Source: Cupriavidus sp. 2SB (lineage in GTDB: Bacteria > Pseudomonadota > Gammaproteobacteria > Burkholderiales > Burkholderiaceae). Taken from it: 64,000 nt of DNA. The stretch's first letter is position 1; each line of letters begins with the position of its first letter. Positions 48,145 to 57,200 of the stretch are shown here, one piece after another. Where the stretch lies: NCBI RefSeq assembly GCF_005503625.1, contig NZ_SCMX01000017.1, positions 1 to 64,000 on the forward strand, in the 5' to 3' direction. The position numbers were made by a program, and so were the translations under genes. The notes beneath the pieces are model-generated. The model saw only the letters and a program-made list of their open reading frames with translations, searched no databases and was not told where the DNA came from.

Positions 48145-49368
48145 TCAAGCGGTGTCCAGATGGTAGGCCGACGCAATCGCCGTCGCCCGTTGCTCCATCC
48201 GTACGGCGAGCAGCGCGATACCGAGTGCGGCCAGCGGGGCGAGTGCGGCGATCCACGGCAATGCGCCGAGCCCCAATGCACGTTCGACCACGACGCCACC
48301 CAGCCACGCCCCAAGACCGTTACCCAGGTTGAACGCCGCGATGTTGAAGCTCGATGCAAGGTTTTCACCAGCGCCGCGCGCATGGCGCAGCACGCGCAGT
48401 TGCAGCGGAGAGACCGTGGCGAACGCTGCGATGCCAAGCAGGGCGATGAAGACGGTCATGCCAGCCTGGTGGTGCAGCGTCAGCGTCATGGTGGCAAGCA
48501 CCAGGGTCAGTGCCAGCAGCGCGCCCAGGAGAGCGCCCGTGGGACGGCGGTCCGCCATGCGTCCGCCGATGATGTTGCCGACGATCATGCCGCCGCCGAA
48601 CAGCAGCAGGATGGGCGATACAGCGCTTTCGCCGAACCCTGTCACGCGCGTCAGCAGCGGCTGGATATAGGTGATCACCGCGAAGACGCCCATCGATTGC
48701 AGCACCGTCATGAGCAGCCCGAGTTGGACCTGCGGCCGGACCACCGTGCGCAGTTCATCGATCAGGCGAACCGGCGCGGAGTCGTCGCGGCTCGACTTCA
48801 CCAGCAGCGCGATCACGATCAGCGAGATCACACCGATCACCGTCATTGCCCAGAACGTCGAGCGCCATCCCATATGCAGGCCGAGCCAGGCACCAGCCGG
48901 CATGCCGAGCAGCGTGGCGAGGGTCAGGCCCGAGAACATGATCGAGATAGCCGATGCCTTGCGGTTCGGTGGCACCAGGCTGGTGGCGACCACTGCGCCG
49001 ACGCCGAAGAACGTGCCATGCGTCAGTGACGTGACCACGCGCGCAATCATCAGCGTGGTGTAGTCCGGCGCCAGCGCGCAGGCGGCGTTGCCGATGGTGT
49101 AGATCGCCATGAGCGCCATCAACACCGCCTTTCGCGGCATGCGGCGCGTCAACAGCGTCAGGATGGGCGCGCCGGCAAAGACGCCCAGCGCGTAGCCGGA
49201 CACCAGCATGCCAGCGGCGGCGATGGTCACGTGAAGGTCTGCCGAGACCTGCAACAGCAGACCCATGATCACGAACTCCGCGCAGCCGATGCCGAAGGAC
49301 CCGGCAGTCAGCGCATAGAGTGCGGCCGGCATGCGTGAGCCGGTGTTGGGAGCGAGGGTAGGGGGCAT
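48145..49368 (-). CDS. MFS transporter, DHA1 (AraJ/YdhP-like) family
   Basis: The 407-residue protein has about twelve membrane segments. MFS signatures are GSFGIGCAEFVIMGLLLQV in TM1, LTRRMPRKAVLM as the loop 2/3 motif, and ARVVTSLTHGTFFGVGAVVA, which is typical of the DHA1 sugar-efflux/AraJ group. The substrate cannot be told from sequence. The ATG has no clear ribosome binding site. A LysR regulator is divergent 145 bases away and likely controls it. Confidence 0.9.
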   Translation of the reverse strand: MPPTLAPNTGSRMPAALYALTAGSFGIGCAEFVIMGLLLQVSADLHVTIAAAGMLVSGYALGVFAGAPILTLLTRRMPRKAVLMALMAIYTIGNAACALAPDYTTLMIARVVTSLTHGTFFGVGAVVATSLVPPNRKASAISIMFSGLTLATLLGMPAGAWLGLHMGWRSTFWAMTVIGVISLIVIALLVKSSRDDSAPVRLIDELRTVVRPQVQLGLLMTVLQSMGVFAVITYIQPLLTRVTGFGESAVSPILLLFGGGMIVGNIIGGRMADRRPTGALLGALLALTLVLATMTLTLHHQAGMTVFIALLGIAAFATVSPLQLRVLRHARGAGENLASSFNIAAFNLGNGLGAWLGGVVVERALGLGALPWIAALAPLAALGIALLAVRMEQRATAIASAYHLDTA

Positions 49369-49513
49369 GGGGTTTCGTCTGAGAAAGCGGGCGCGGGAGG
49401 AAGTCCTGCAGAGGCCCGCAGAGAGAGAGTGGTCAGGGGCGAAGTGTGGGGCTTCTCGATCTTATGAAAAACGGGCAATATCCATAATCAGTTTCAAGAA
49501 TCGATTGAGAATA

Positions 49514-50449
49514 ATGGATCGCATCGGTGACATTTCGTTGTTCCTGCGCGTGCTCGACCTGGGTTCGATCAGCGCTGGCGCCCGCAGCCTGGGCCTCTCC
49601 GTCGCAGTGGCCAGCCAGCGGCTGCAACGGCTGGAGCGGGAACTGGGCGTCAGGCTGCTGCATCGCACCACGCGGCGCCTGCATGCCACCCCCGAGGGGG
49701 CGGTCCTGGCCGAACAGGGCCGCGCGCTGGTGGAAGACCTCGAAGCGTTATCCGGATCGCTGCGGCAGGCGGGCAGCGGCATCACGGGCACCTTGCGGGT
49801 AACCACGTCGGCGTCCTTCGGGCGGCAGTACATCTCGCCGCTATTGCCGGAATTCCTGCGCGCGCATCCGGGCGTCAACCTCAGCATCAACCTGAGCGAC
49901 CACGTGCTCGATCTGGTCAGCAGCGGCTTCGACCTTGCCATCCGCATCGGCGCGCTGGAGGATTCGACGCTGGTGGCACGCAAGCTGGCGGACAACCGCC
50001 GGCTGCTTTGTGCAAGTCCGCAATACCTTGAGGAACATGGCATGCCGCAAACGCCGGAAGACCTGGCGCGGCATCAGTGCCTGGTGCTGGTGGGTGCGCA
50101 GGGGCGGGCCGATGTCTGGCGTTTCGAAGACGGCAAGGGGGGAGAGATTGCCGTGCGCGTGAGGGGAAGGGTGGAGGCGAACACTGGCGAACTGTTGTCC
50201 GATGCCGCGCTGGCCGGCTTCGGCATCGCGCTGCATTCCACCTGGCATGTCTGCGACGACCTGCGCACGGGCCGGCTGGTGCAGGTGTTGCAGGACTACC
50301 CGCTGGCTGTCACCGGCATTTACGCGTTGATGCCGGAGCGCCGACTGGTACCGCCGCGTGTGCGGGCCTTCGTCGATTTTCTTGCCGAGCGCTGGCAGAC
50401 ATCGCCGCCGGGCAGTTCGAGCCCGGCCTTGGGTTTGCCGGAATCCTGA
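49514..50449 (+). CDS. LysR family transcriptional regulator
   Basis: The 311-residue protein has the N-terminal LysR helix-turn-helix (MDRIGDISLFLRVLDLGSIS, then GLSVAVASQRLQRLERELGVRLLHRTTRRL) and a substrate-binding domain from about residue 90 (GTLRVTTSASFGRQYISPLLPEF; DLAIRIGALEDSTLVARKL). The ATG has GAGA just upstream; a longer open frame ahead of it is not used. It is divergent from the MFS transporter, the classic arrangement for a regulator and its target. Confidence 0.92.
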   Translation: MDRIGDISLFLRVLDLGSISAGARSLGLSVAVASQRLQRLERELGVRLLHRTTRRLHATPEGAVLAEQGRALVEDLEALSGSLRQAGSGITGTLRVTTSASFGRQYISPLLPEFLRAHPGVNLSINLSDHVLDLVSSGFDLAIRIGALEDSTLVARKLADNRRLLCASPQYLEEHGMPQTPEDLARHQCLVLVGAQGRADVWRFEDGKGGEIAVRVRGRVEANTGELLSDAALAGFGIALHSTWHVCDDLRTGRLVQVLQDYPLAVTGIYALMPERRLVPPRVRAFVDFLAERWQTSPPGSSSPALGLPES

Positions 50450-50565
50450 CCTACATTCATCTGTTTGGCAACCACCCGCCGGCAACCATGCAACGGATTG
50501 CCTAATTCTTGAGCAGTCCGGTGCGAACCCGCGAAAACTGGGCTGCAGCGCGCCAAAGGCACAGA

Positions 50566-50588
50566 TTATCCACAGAAACTGTGGATAT
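50566..50588. repeat. Palindromic pair of DnaA-box-like sequences
   Basis: TTATCCACA, a perfect DnaA-box consensus, and an inverted near-copy form TATCCACAG-AAA-CTGTGGATA. It lies between the LysR gene and the lipoprotein gene. A related arrangement occurs at 55215. Confidence 0.5.
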
Positions 50589-50668
50589 CCTCAACGTGGG
50601 GCATCCCACCTTGGCGCAGTCGGGTTTTGGCTATGCTGTGGCACCAATGTCGCTCAACCGTCCGCTTC

Positions 50669-51250
50669 ATGCTCGCTATGCGCAGGATCAGGATTGTCGT
50701 CGTGCCGATTGCCGCCGTGCTGGCTGTCTCGCTGGCCGGCTGCGTGTCCTATTACCGCGTGCCATCGGACGCCCCTTTCGCCAGTGTGCGGGTGGTGAGC
50801 AATACCGACGACCGGACTACCTTCAACGTGCTGGACCCGGCCGGGTGCCCCAAGCCGTATCCGCGCGTGCTGGCCGGTACGGGCAAGCAACTCGCGGCAA
50901 TGGGGCGCGATTCCACGCTCGACATGGCAGGCAGTTCGCCCGAGCCGGCATCGCGCACGCGTGAGCGCAAGGTGGTGCCGGGCAAGCGTATCTATATTGC
51001 CGTGCTGTCCTATGCCGCGCCGCCGGCAGAGGAAATGCGCTGTGCGGCGGGGGTATCGTTCGTCCCGCAGACGGGCGGACAGTATGAAATCCGGTTCCAG
51101 CGCGACGAGGCTGCGACGCATTGCGGCGCGCGGGTGCTGCGGTTGCAGCCAAGGGCGGACGGTAGTGCGGCGTTGGCGCAGGAACTCTCGCAACAGGGGT
51201 TCCGGGCATTGCGTGCGGAATATCTTTGCGAGGCGCGCCCGGCGCAATGA
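50669..51250 (+). CDS. Predicted lipoprotein of unknown function
   Basis: The 193-residue product starts with basic MLAMRRIR, a hydrophobic stretch and the lipobox LAGC (cleavage before Cys, about residue 25), so it should be a lipoprotein. The mature part is small and Cys-containing (DPAGCPKPYPRVL; EMRCAAGVSFVPQTGGQYEIRF; THCGARVLRL), with no recognised domain. ATG at 50669 or 50678 both fit; I use the first. The DnaA-box-like palindrome lies about 80 bases upstream. No partner genes suggest a role. Confidence 0.75.
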   Translation: MLAMRRIRIVVVPIAAVLAVSLAGCVSYYRVPSDAPFASVRVVSNTDDRTTFNVLDPAGCPKPYPRVLAGTGKQLAAMGRDSTLDMAGSSPEPASRTRERKVVPGKRIYIAVLSYAAPPAEEMRCAAGVSFVPQTGGQYEIRFQRDEAATHCGARVLRLQPRADGSAALAQELSQQGFRALRAEYLCEARPAQ

Positions 51251-51290
51251 CGGGCCGCGCCTCTGTCTTGCAGAAGCAGCGCGAAGCGGA

Positions 51291-51611
51291 TCAGCCTGCC
51301 TGTTCGATCAGGAAACGCTCCGGACGCTTGCCCAGCCAGGCCGGTGCGCGGCCACGGCCCGACCACGTCTTGCCGGACTTCGGATCACGATATTTCGGGG
51401 GCAGTGCGGACGCTGCCTTGGGCGCAGCGGCATGGGAGCCGGCCGGGCGGCCACGACGGCGCTTCGGCGCAATATCGTCGGCGGTCAGATCGTAGTCCGA
51501 CATCAATTGCCGAATCTGCTCGATCACGTTAGCCACTTCATTGGCGCGCACTTCGCTGAGCTTGGCTTCGAGCGCTTCTTTTTCAGCCAGCAGTTGCTTG
51601 TAAGTCGGCAT
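51291..51611 (-). CDS. H-NS family nucleoid-associated protein
   Basis: The 106-residue protein has an N-terminal coiled-coil oligomerisation part (YKQLLAEKEALEAKLSEVRANEV), a basic linker (APKRRRGRPAGSHAAAPK) with an AT-hook-like RGRPAG, and the C-terminal DNA-binding domain YRDPKSGKTWSGRGRAPAWL. The ATG has GGGG a few bases upstream. The gene has an unusually AT-rich leader (51612-52000), typical of autoregulated H-NS genes. It silences AT-rich DNA in general; targets are unknown here. Confidence 0.92.
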   Translation of the reverse strand: MPTYKQLLAEKEALEAKLSEVRANEVANVIEQIRQLMSDYDLTADDIAPKRRRGRPAGSHAAAPKAASALPPKYRDPKSGKTWSGRGRAPAWLGKRPERFLIEQAG

Positions 51612-52129
51612 TTTATAGATCCCCGTTACAGTTGGCGGTAGTTTACCGTGGTCGCAATCTGGTCCGCATACCAAAAATATTACAAAGTAATTCCGAAAAA
51701 GCACGATTCAAACGTCGAATTGTGTAAAAAAACTTCTCCGGAAGGGTGCAGGGCTGTAGCCAACTCCGATTTATCGGACTTTGCAGGACCACGTCACTGC
51801 AAAAATATCGCCGCAGGCCAACGCACCGGACAAGATCCTATCAGACCTGTAAATCACGGCAAACTATTCGGCCCCGATTTTCCTTTGCGCAATACCAGCA
51901 ATTCCGCGAAAAAACCGCGTGACACTGGCTTCCGGACGGGGCCCCGAGATGCCAGATTGGCTGTCAGCATTGATATTTTTGTCATGTTGCCGTGTGGGCG
52001 AAGGCGCTACGGGCTAAATGAACAAGCCGGATTCACAATAAAAAACCCCCGGGCGGAAAGGTCCCGGGGGCTGAAATTCCACCGGTCATCCCAGGTGGAG
52101 GAGACATCGTTGTCGGTATCGGATTTTGC
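51612..52129. other. AT-rich intergenic region upstream of the H-NS-like gene
   Basis: This 518-base stretch contains A/T-rich runs (for example around 51675-51730) and is markedly less GC-rich than its surroundings. I find no convincing gene: an open frame of about 160 codons on the plus strand has no family resemblance. It holds the terminator for the permease gene at 52040-52070 and probably the promoter of the H-NS-like gene. Confidence 0.6.
52040..52070 (-). terminator. Rho-independent terminator of the NCS2 permease gene
   Basis: CCCCCGGG (52046-52053) and CCCGGGGG (52063-52070) form an eight-base-pair stem; on the minus strand it is followed by six Ts (A-run 52040-52045 on the plus strand). 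Confidence 0.8.
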
Positions 52130-53521
52130 TTAGATTGCCCATCCGCCCGCATAAAACGCGGCGAGCGCCACGGCAATAGCCACCGTACCGATATTGAGCT
52201 TGCGCCATTCACCCGCCACCAGCCGGCCGATCACCAGCGTGCAGAAGCCGAGCATGATGCCAGTGACGATATTGCAGGTCAGCACGATGAATACCGCGCA
52301 GACCAGACCGGCCAGGGAATCGACCAGATCGTCCATATGCAGGCGCGACACGCTCGACAGCATCAGCAGGCCCACGTACATCAACGCGGGCGCCGTGGCA
52401 TACGATGGCACCAGCGCCGCCAGCGGCGAGAAGAACATGACGGCCAGGAACAGGGCGCCCACGGTCACGGCTGCCAGACCGGTGCGCGCGCCAGCGGCCA
52501 CGCCCACGGTCGATTCGATATAGGCCGCTGCGGGTGCGCCGCCGAAGAAGGCCGAGAAGATCGAGCTGACCGAATCCGCCGTCAGCGCACGGCCGCCGTT
52601 ATGGATGCGGCCCGTGGCGTCGAGCTGGTTGGCCTGGCCGGCCACTGCGCGGATCGTACCGGTGGCATCGAACACGGCGGTCATCACCAGTGCCAGCACG
52701 CTGGGCAGCACGGCTGCAGACAGCGCGCCGCGAATGTCCATCGCGCCGATCAGCGAGGCCTGGCCCGGTGCGGACAACGTGGGCAGTGCAAAGATGCCAG
52801 TGAACTTCACGGCCGGATCGAAGGCGAGGCCCAGTGCCGAGATACCGACGATCACCAGCAGGATGCCGCCGGGCACGCGGCGACGTTCCAGGCCGAAGAT
52901 CGCCGCCAGGCCCAGCACCGACATCATCACGGGGAAGGCGGTGATGTGGCCCAGTGCCACAGGCAGGCCGGGGCCTGGATTCTTCACCACGAGACCCACT
53001 TCGTTCGAAGCGATCAGCAGCAGGAAGAGGCCGATGCCGATGCCCGCACCGTGCGCTACGCCGGCAGGCAGGTTGCGCAGGATCCAGGAGCGTACGCCGG
53101 TCACAGAGATGGCCGTGAAGACCACGCCCATCAGGAACACGGCGCCGAGCGCCACGGCGGGGGTCAGCTTCTGTCCGAGCACGAGACCGAACGCCATGAA
53201 GGCGGTCAGCGAGATGGCACAGCCGATGGCGATGGGGAGTTTGGCCCACAGGCCCATCAGCAGCGATCCGAAGGCCGTGGTCAGGCAGACGGCCACGAAC
53301 ACGGCGCTGGTGTCGAACCCAGCCTTGCCGAGCATGCCCGGCACCACGAACACGGCATAGACCATCGCCATGAAGGTGGTGATGCCTGCCACCACTTCGC
53401 GGCGCTGCGTGCTGCCGCGCGCGCTGATCTGGAAATACTGGTCGATCTTGCCGCCGGGCTGCGGCGGCGCACTGGCCACGTCCTGCACGTCCGTCACCGA
53501 CGGATAGGGCTGTTCGATCAT
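52130..53521 (-). CDS. NCS2/AzgA-type nucleobase permease
   Basis: The 463-residue protein has about twelve hydrophobic segments and family motifs [43 protein letters not shown], and [24 protein letters not shown]. These fit the AzgA/GhxP branch of NCS2, which takes up adenine, guanine or hypoxanthine; the exact base is not readable from sequence. AAGGAG lies before the ATG. It stands alone and ends at a good terminator. No purine riboswitch is visible in the leader. Confidence 0.9.
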   Translation of the reverse strand: MIEQPYPSVTDVQDVASAPPQPGGKIDQYFQISARGSTQRREVVAGITTFMAMVYAVFVVPGMLGKAGFDTSAVFVAVCLTTAFGSLLMGLWAKLPIAIGCAISLTAFMAFGLVLGQKLTPAVALGAVFLMGVVFTAISVTGVRSWILRNLPAGVAHGAGIGIGLFLLLIASNEVGLVVKNPGPGLPVALGHITAFPVMMSVLGLAAIFGLERRRVPGGILLVIVGISALGLAFDPAVKFTGIFALPTLSAPGQASLIGAMDIRGALSAAVLPSVLALVMTAVFDATGTIRAVAGQANQLDATGRIHNGGRALTADSVSSIFSAFFGGAPAAAYIESTVGVAAGARTGLAAVTVGALFLAVMFFSPLAALVPSYATAPALMYVGLLMLSSVSRLHMDDLVDSLAGLVCAVFIVLTCNIVTGIMLGFCTLVIGRLVAGEWRKLNIGTVAIAVALAAFYAGGWAI

Positions 53522-54002
53522 GGTTGTGTCTCCTTGCTGGGGCGCTGCGCACGTCCGCGTACGGATCGGGCGTCAGCCTCGTCTCACGTGGTTCCGGGTG
53601 CGAGGTCGGAGTCCCGGCGGCATCGGCAAGGGTGCGGGCGTCTCGTTCCTCGGTGTCCGGCCTCTGGTGAATCGTGATGAGCGACCAGGGGCCGGGTGCC
53701 GTTCGACGCCTCTGACGGGCGGGATCCGGCGAGGCTCAAAGGTAGGCGAGGCATTGCGGCCGTTCATCACCGGGGGCGGATGCGGAACATGCCGCGCGCC
53801 GAATAACCACGGGCTGGCGGTGCTTTCGACGGCTCAGGGATTTCCCTCGGTGGGTCCTGCGGAGCGTGTCATGCGTCACAACGCATGCGATTCCATGGAA
53901 TTCCCGCATCGATGGCGACAGTTTCACTAAAGCTGGCCGCACGTGTGGCCGATAGCCCTTTGGCAACACCCATATTCATAGACCGAGCCAGCGGAGCAGA
54001 GC
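53522..54002. other. Intergenic region between the permease gene and cheV
   Basis: I see no supported gene in these 481 bases. The right end holds the sigma-28-like promoter of cheV at 53928-53955. The left part must hold the permease promoter, but I could not identify convincing elements. Confidence 0.5.
53928..53955 (+). promoter_or_regulatory. Sigma-28 (FliA)-like promoter of cheV
   Basis: TAAA at 53928-53931 and GCCGATAG at 53948-53955 are separated by 16 bases. The FliA consensus is TAAA-N15-GCCGATAA, so spacing is one base long and one base of the -10 differs. Transcription would start about 35-40 bases before cheV. Confidence 0.5.
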
Positions 54003-54965
54003 ATGACCAGCGCGATGAGAGACATCGACGAGCGCACCAACCTGACCAACAACAACCAGTTCGAGTTGCTGTTGTTCCGACTGGGCGATGCAACCCACAG
54101 CGGACAGTCCGAACTGTTCGGCATCAACGTTTTCAAGGTCAGGGAAATCCTGGTCATGCCATCGGTGACCACGGTGGTGGGCGCCGGCCCGTCGATCCTG
54201 GGCATGGCCGATATCCGCGGCCAGGTCATTCCGGTGATCGACCTGCCGCGCCTGCTGGAATGCTCGCCGAAGTCGGGCCTCAACATCATGCTGGTGACCG
54301 AGTACGCGCGTTCGACGCAAGGCTTTGCCGTCGAAGCCGTCGAGGAAATCGTACGGCTCGACTGGAACCAGGTGATCTCCGCGGAGACCAGCGTCAAGGG
54401 CGGCCTGGTAACCAGCATCGCCAAGCTCGATGTGGGTGGCGACAACCCGCGCCTGGTGCAGGTGCTCGACGTGGAGCAGATCCTGCGCGACGTGCTGCCC
54501 ACGCGCCAGCCCGATGTGGACCCCGCCACGGTGGGGCCGCAACTGACCATTCGCCCCGGCACCAAGATCCTGTGCGCTGACGATTCTGCACTGGCGCGCG
54601 GCCTGATCGAGAATGGCCTCAAGGCCATGGGCGTGCCCGTGGTGATGACCAAGACGGGCCAGGAAGCGTGGGAAATGCTCGGCCAGATCGCCGACCTGAC
54701 CGCCAGCCAGGGCAAGACCATCCGCGATGAAGTGGCACTGGTGCTGACCGATCTGGAAATGCCCGAGATGGACGGCTTCACGCTGACGCGCAAGATCAAG
54801 GCCGATGCACGCCTGAAATCGCTGCCCGTGGTCATCCACTCGTCGCTGTCCGGCGAGGCCAGCGAGGAACACGTGCGCAAGGTTGGCGCCGATGCGTATG
54901 TGTCGAAGTTCCTGGCGAAGGATCTGGCGGATACGATTCGCGGCGTGCTGGCGCGGCATCCGTAA
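54003..54965 (+). CDS. cheV: Chemotaxis coupling protein CheV (CheW-REC)
   Basis: The 320-residue protein has a CheW-like domain (about 15-165: LFGINVFKVREILVMPSVT, DIRGQVIPVIDLPRLL, GFAVEAVEEIVRLDWNQV) and a C-terminal receiver (about 185-315) with CADDSALARGLIENGL, the phospho-acceptor Asp in LVLTDLEMPEMDGF, and the late YVSKF lysine. CheV couples chemoreceptors to CheA and is itself phosphorylated. GGAG precedes the ATG. It is an orphan here; the upstream sigma-28-like promoter ties it to the flagellar/chemotaxis regulon. Confidence 0.95.
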   Translation: MTSAMRDIDERTNLTNNNQFELLLFRLGDATHSGQSELFGINVFKVREILVMPSVTTVVGAGPSILGMADIRGQVIPVIDLPRLLECSPKSGLNIMLVTEYARSTQGFAVEAVEEIVRLDWNQVISAETSVKGGLVTSIAKLDVGGDNPRLVQVLDVEQILRDVLPTRQPDVDPATVGPQLTIRPGTKILCADDSALARGLIENGLKAMGVPVVMTKTGQEAWEMLGQIADLTASQGKTIRDEVALVLTDLEMPEMDGFTLTRKIKADARLKSLPVVIHSSLSGEASEEHVRKVGADAYVSKFLAKDLADTIRGVLARHP

Positions 54966-54988
54966 GGGACGTATTTTCCCTGTCGGTT

Positions 54989-55118
54989 TACTCCCCTCTC
55001 CCGCTCGCGGGAGAGGGGCGGGGGAGAGGGCCAGCAGTTCCACTTGCGACACGTCGTCAAGCAGAACCTCCAGCCCTCTCCCCCAACCCCTCTCCCGTTT
55101 CACGGGAGAGGGGAGTAA
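54989..55118. repeat. Composite REP-like element: two inverted hairpins with shared ends
   Basis: Two hairpins face each other: CCCCTCTCCCGC/GCGGGAGAGGGG (54993-55018) and CCCCTCTCCCGT/ACGGGAGAGGGG (55087-55113). The outer ends TTACTCCCCTCTCCCG and CGGGAGAGGGGAGTAA are inverted copies, so the whole is a bounded element of about 130 bases. A single copy of the hairpin lies at 59404-59437. Similar sequences are common REP-type repeats in Burkholderiaceae genomes (recalled). Confidence 0.7.
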
Positions 55119-55151
55119 CATCATCGGTTGCCCCTTCACCCTGTTTTGCCC

Positions 55152-55187
55152 AAAAAAAAGGCACGCCAGCTCCTTCGAGCACTGGCG
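55152..55187 (-). terminator. Rho-independent terminator of the peroxiredoxin gene
   Basis: On the minus strand CGCCAG and CTGGCG pair with an inner CTC/GAG around a GAAG loop, followed by eight Ts (plus-strand A-run 55152-55159). Confidence 0.65.
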
Positions 55188-55214
55188 CGGGTTGGCGGGC
55201 TGTCAAGAGGGCAA

Positions 55215-55237
55215 TTATCCACGCAAGCTGTGGATAG
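55215..55237. repeat. Second DnaA-box-like inverted pair
   Basis: TATCCAC-GCAAGCT-GTGGATA repeats the layout of 50566, with TTATCCACG close to the DnaA box. It lies between the end of the peroxiredoxin gene and its terminator. Confidence 0.4.
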
Positions 55238-55258
55238 TTCTGCCTCTCGGAAAGAATG

Positions 55259-55915
55259 CTACTTCGGCTGCGCCACGGTGCGCAGATACGGCTTCAGCGT
55301 CTTGAATCCATCGGGATACTTCTTCTTTGCATCCTCGTCGGAGACCGAGGTCGGGATGATCACGTCGTCGCCCGGCTTCCAGTTCACGGGCGTGGCCACG
55401 GTGTGTTTCGCATTGAGTTGCAGCGAGTCCAGCAGGCGCAGCACTTCGTCGAAATTGCGTCCCGCGCTCATCGGATAGACCAGCATCGCCTTGACCTTCT
55501 TGTCCGGTCCAATCCAGAACACCGAGCGGATGGTGGCGTTGTCCACGGCGGTGCGCGGACCGCTGCCGCTGGCCTCGGGGTGAATCATGTCGTAGAGCTT
55601 GGATACGCTGAGATCGGCATCCCCGATCATCGGGTAGTTCACGGCCGTGCCCTGCGTTTCCTCGATGTCCTTGGCCCAGCGCGAGTGATCGGTCACGGGA
55701 TCGATCGACAGGCCGATGACCTTGGTGTTGCGCTTCTCGAACTCGGGTTTCAGCTTGGCCATGTAGCCGAGTTCGGTGGTGCAGACCGGCGTGAAATCCT
55801 TGGGGTGCGAGAACAGGATGGCCCAGCTGTCGCCGATCCACTCATGGAAGTTGATCTTGCCCTCGGTGGTTTCTGCAGTGAAGTCGGGCGCGGTCTCGCC
55901 AATACGGATAGCCAT
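55259..55915 (-). CDS. 1-Cys peroxiredoxin (Prx6 type)
   Basis: The 218-residue protein reduces peroxides through a single cysteine. The peroxidatic C45 lies in HPKDFTPVCTTELG; I find no other cysteine in the chain, so it is a 1-Cys enzyme and needs an external reductant. The C-terminal part (GDDVIIPTSVSDEDAKKKYPDGF) is the long Prx6-type tail. AAGGA lies upstream of the ATG; the much longer open frame upstream is not used. It stands alone, with a terminator after it. Confidence 0.93.
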   Translation of the reverse strand: MAIRIGETAPDFTAETTEGKINFHEWIGDSWAILFSHPKDFTPVCTTELGYMAKLKPEFEKRNTKVIGLSIDPVTDHSRWAKDIEETQGTAVNYPMIGDADLSVSKLYDMIHPEASGSGPRTAVDNATIRSVFWIGPDKKVKAMLVYPMSAGRNFDEVLRLLDSLQLNAKHTVATPVNWKPGDDVIIPTSVSDEDAKKKYPDGFKTLKPYLRTVAQPK

Positions 55916-56049
55916 GATGAAGTTCCTTCGATGAGATGGACAGGGGGATGGGACCACGGAAATGCGCAATCCAGTATAGGAACTGGCGCGGCAAATGGGG
56001 AGTGTAGCGGTATCGTGGGCGTCACACGCGGCGGTGTGTGGTGAATCGC

Positions 56050-57174
56050 TCAGTCCGCACGCTCGAGGTCCGCGATCACGGCACGCAGGAACCGCGCGGC
56101 CTCGCCGCCCGTGACCACGCGGTGATCGAATGTCAGCGACAGCGGCATCACCCGGTGTACTGCCGGCACGCCATCGGCGGCCACCACCTCGGCGCGTATA
56201 CGGCCCGCACCGAGAATGGCGACGGTGGGCGGCACCACGATAGGCGCCGCGTATCGTCCCGCGATCATGCCGAAGTTCGACAGCGTGATGGTGTTGCCGC
56301 GCATCTCCTCTGGCGCGATGGTGCGTGCCAGTACATCGGCGCGCATGCGGTCCAACCCGGCGCGCAGGTCGGCGGCGTCGCGCTGGCCCACGTTGCGCAG
56401 CACGGGCACGAACAATCCTTCCGGCAGATCCGCGGCGATACCCACATCGATCCGTTCGAGCAGATGCCGGCGTCCGGTCTTGCCTTCGTACCACGCATTG
56501 AGTGCAGGTTCCGCACGCACGCCTGCCACGAGCGCGCGCACGAGCCGGATGGTGACGTCGCGCCCTGCGGCGGTGACTTGCCACGCGTGAAGGTCGGCAT
56601 CGTCCATCACGGTGGCAGCGGCCACTTCGCTCTGCGCGCGGGCCATGTTCTGCGCCATGGCACGGCGTACGCCACGCACGATATCGGCGGGACCGTTCTC
56701 GGCCAGCGTGGTGGCTACGCGTTGCACATCGGTGGCGGTGATCACGCCATCGCGGCCGGATGGGGTGACCATCGCCAGATCGACTGACAGTTTGCGCGCC
56801 AGTGCACGCACCGCTGGCGTGGCGCGCAGGCCGTGGCTGCCTTGCAGACCTGCCGCGCCGACGCGCGTTTCGCCTTCGCGCACGACATGTGTACCGACCT
56901 TGACCGCACCCACTACCGTGCCCGCATCATCGGAAGCGCCCGCGCCCTCGAAGCCCACGAGCGGTGCACCCAGGTGCACGATGTCGCCCGGTTGCGCGAA
57001 GAGTCGCGCGACCTTTCCGCTGAACGGCGAAGGAATCTCGACGATGGCTTTCGCGGTTTCCACCGAAAGCAGGGGCTGGTCTGCGGCAATGCTGTCACCG
57101 GGCTTGACGTGCCACGTCACGATCTCGGCTTCCTGCAGGCCCTCTCCAAGGTCGGGCAGCTTGAAGGTCCGCAT
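56050..57174 (-). CDS. 2-oxoacid dehydrogenase E2 (dihydrolipoamide acyltransferase)
   Basis: The 374-residue E2 has one lipoyl domain (about 1-75, lipoylated Lys in SVETAKAIVEIPSP), a peripheral-subunit-binding region (about 115-155, RATPAVRALARKLSVDLAMV), and the catalytic domain. The catalytic motif reads SLTFDHRVVTGGEAARFL: His is kept, but the Asp of the classical HxxxDG is Thr. AGAGGGAGA precedes the ATG. It follows the E1 beta gene by 26 bases in the order E1alpha-E1beta-E2. No E3 gene follows, so a shared Lpd is expected. Substrate could be pyruvate or branched 2-oxoacids. Confidence 0.9.
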   Translation of the reverse strand: MRTFKLPDLGEGLQEAEIVTWHVKPGDSIAADQPLLSVETAKAIVEIPSPFSGKVARLFAQPGDIVHLGAPLVGFEGAGASDDAGTVVGAVKVGTHVVREGETRVGAAGLQGSHGLRATPAVRALARKLSVDLAMVTPSGRDGVITATDVQRVATTLAENGPADIVRGVRRAMAQNMARAQSEVAAATVMDDADLHAWQVTAAGRDVTIRLVRALVAGVRAEPALNAWYEGKTGRRHLLERIDVGIAADLPEGLFVPVLRNVGQRDAADLRAGLDRMRADVLARTIAPEEMRGNTITLSNFGMIAGRYAAPIVVPPTVAILGAGRIRAEVVAADGVPAVHRVMPLSLTFDHRVVTGGEAARFLRAVIADLERAD

Positions 57175-57200
57175 CGTTGTCTCCCTCTGGTTTCTGAACG

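Noticed and set aside
51648-52133. A plus-strand open frame of 161 codons in the AT-rich gap
   Set aside because: No family resemblance or ribosome binding site, and it crosses the permease terminator.
53522-53927. Purine riboswitch ahead of the nucleobase permease
   Set aside because: I looked for the conserved purine-aptamer loops and found none; the region shows no convincing three-way junction.
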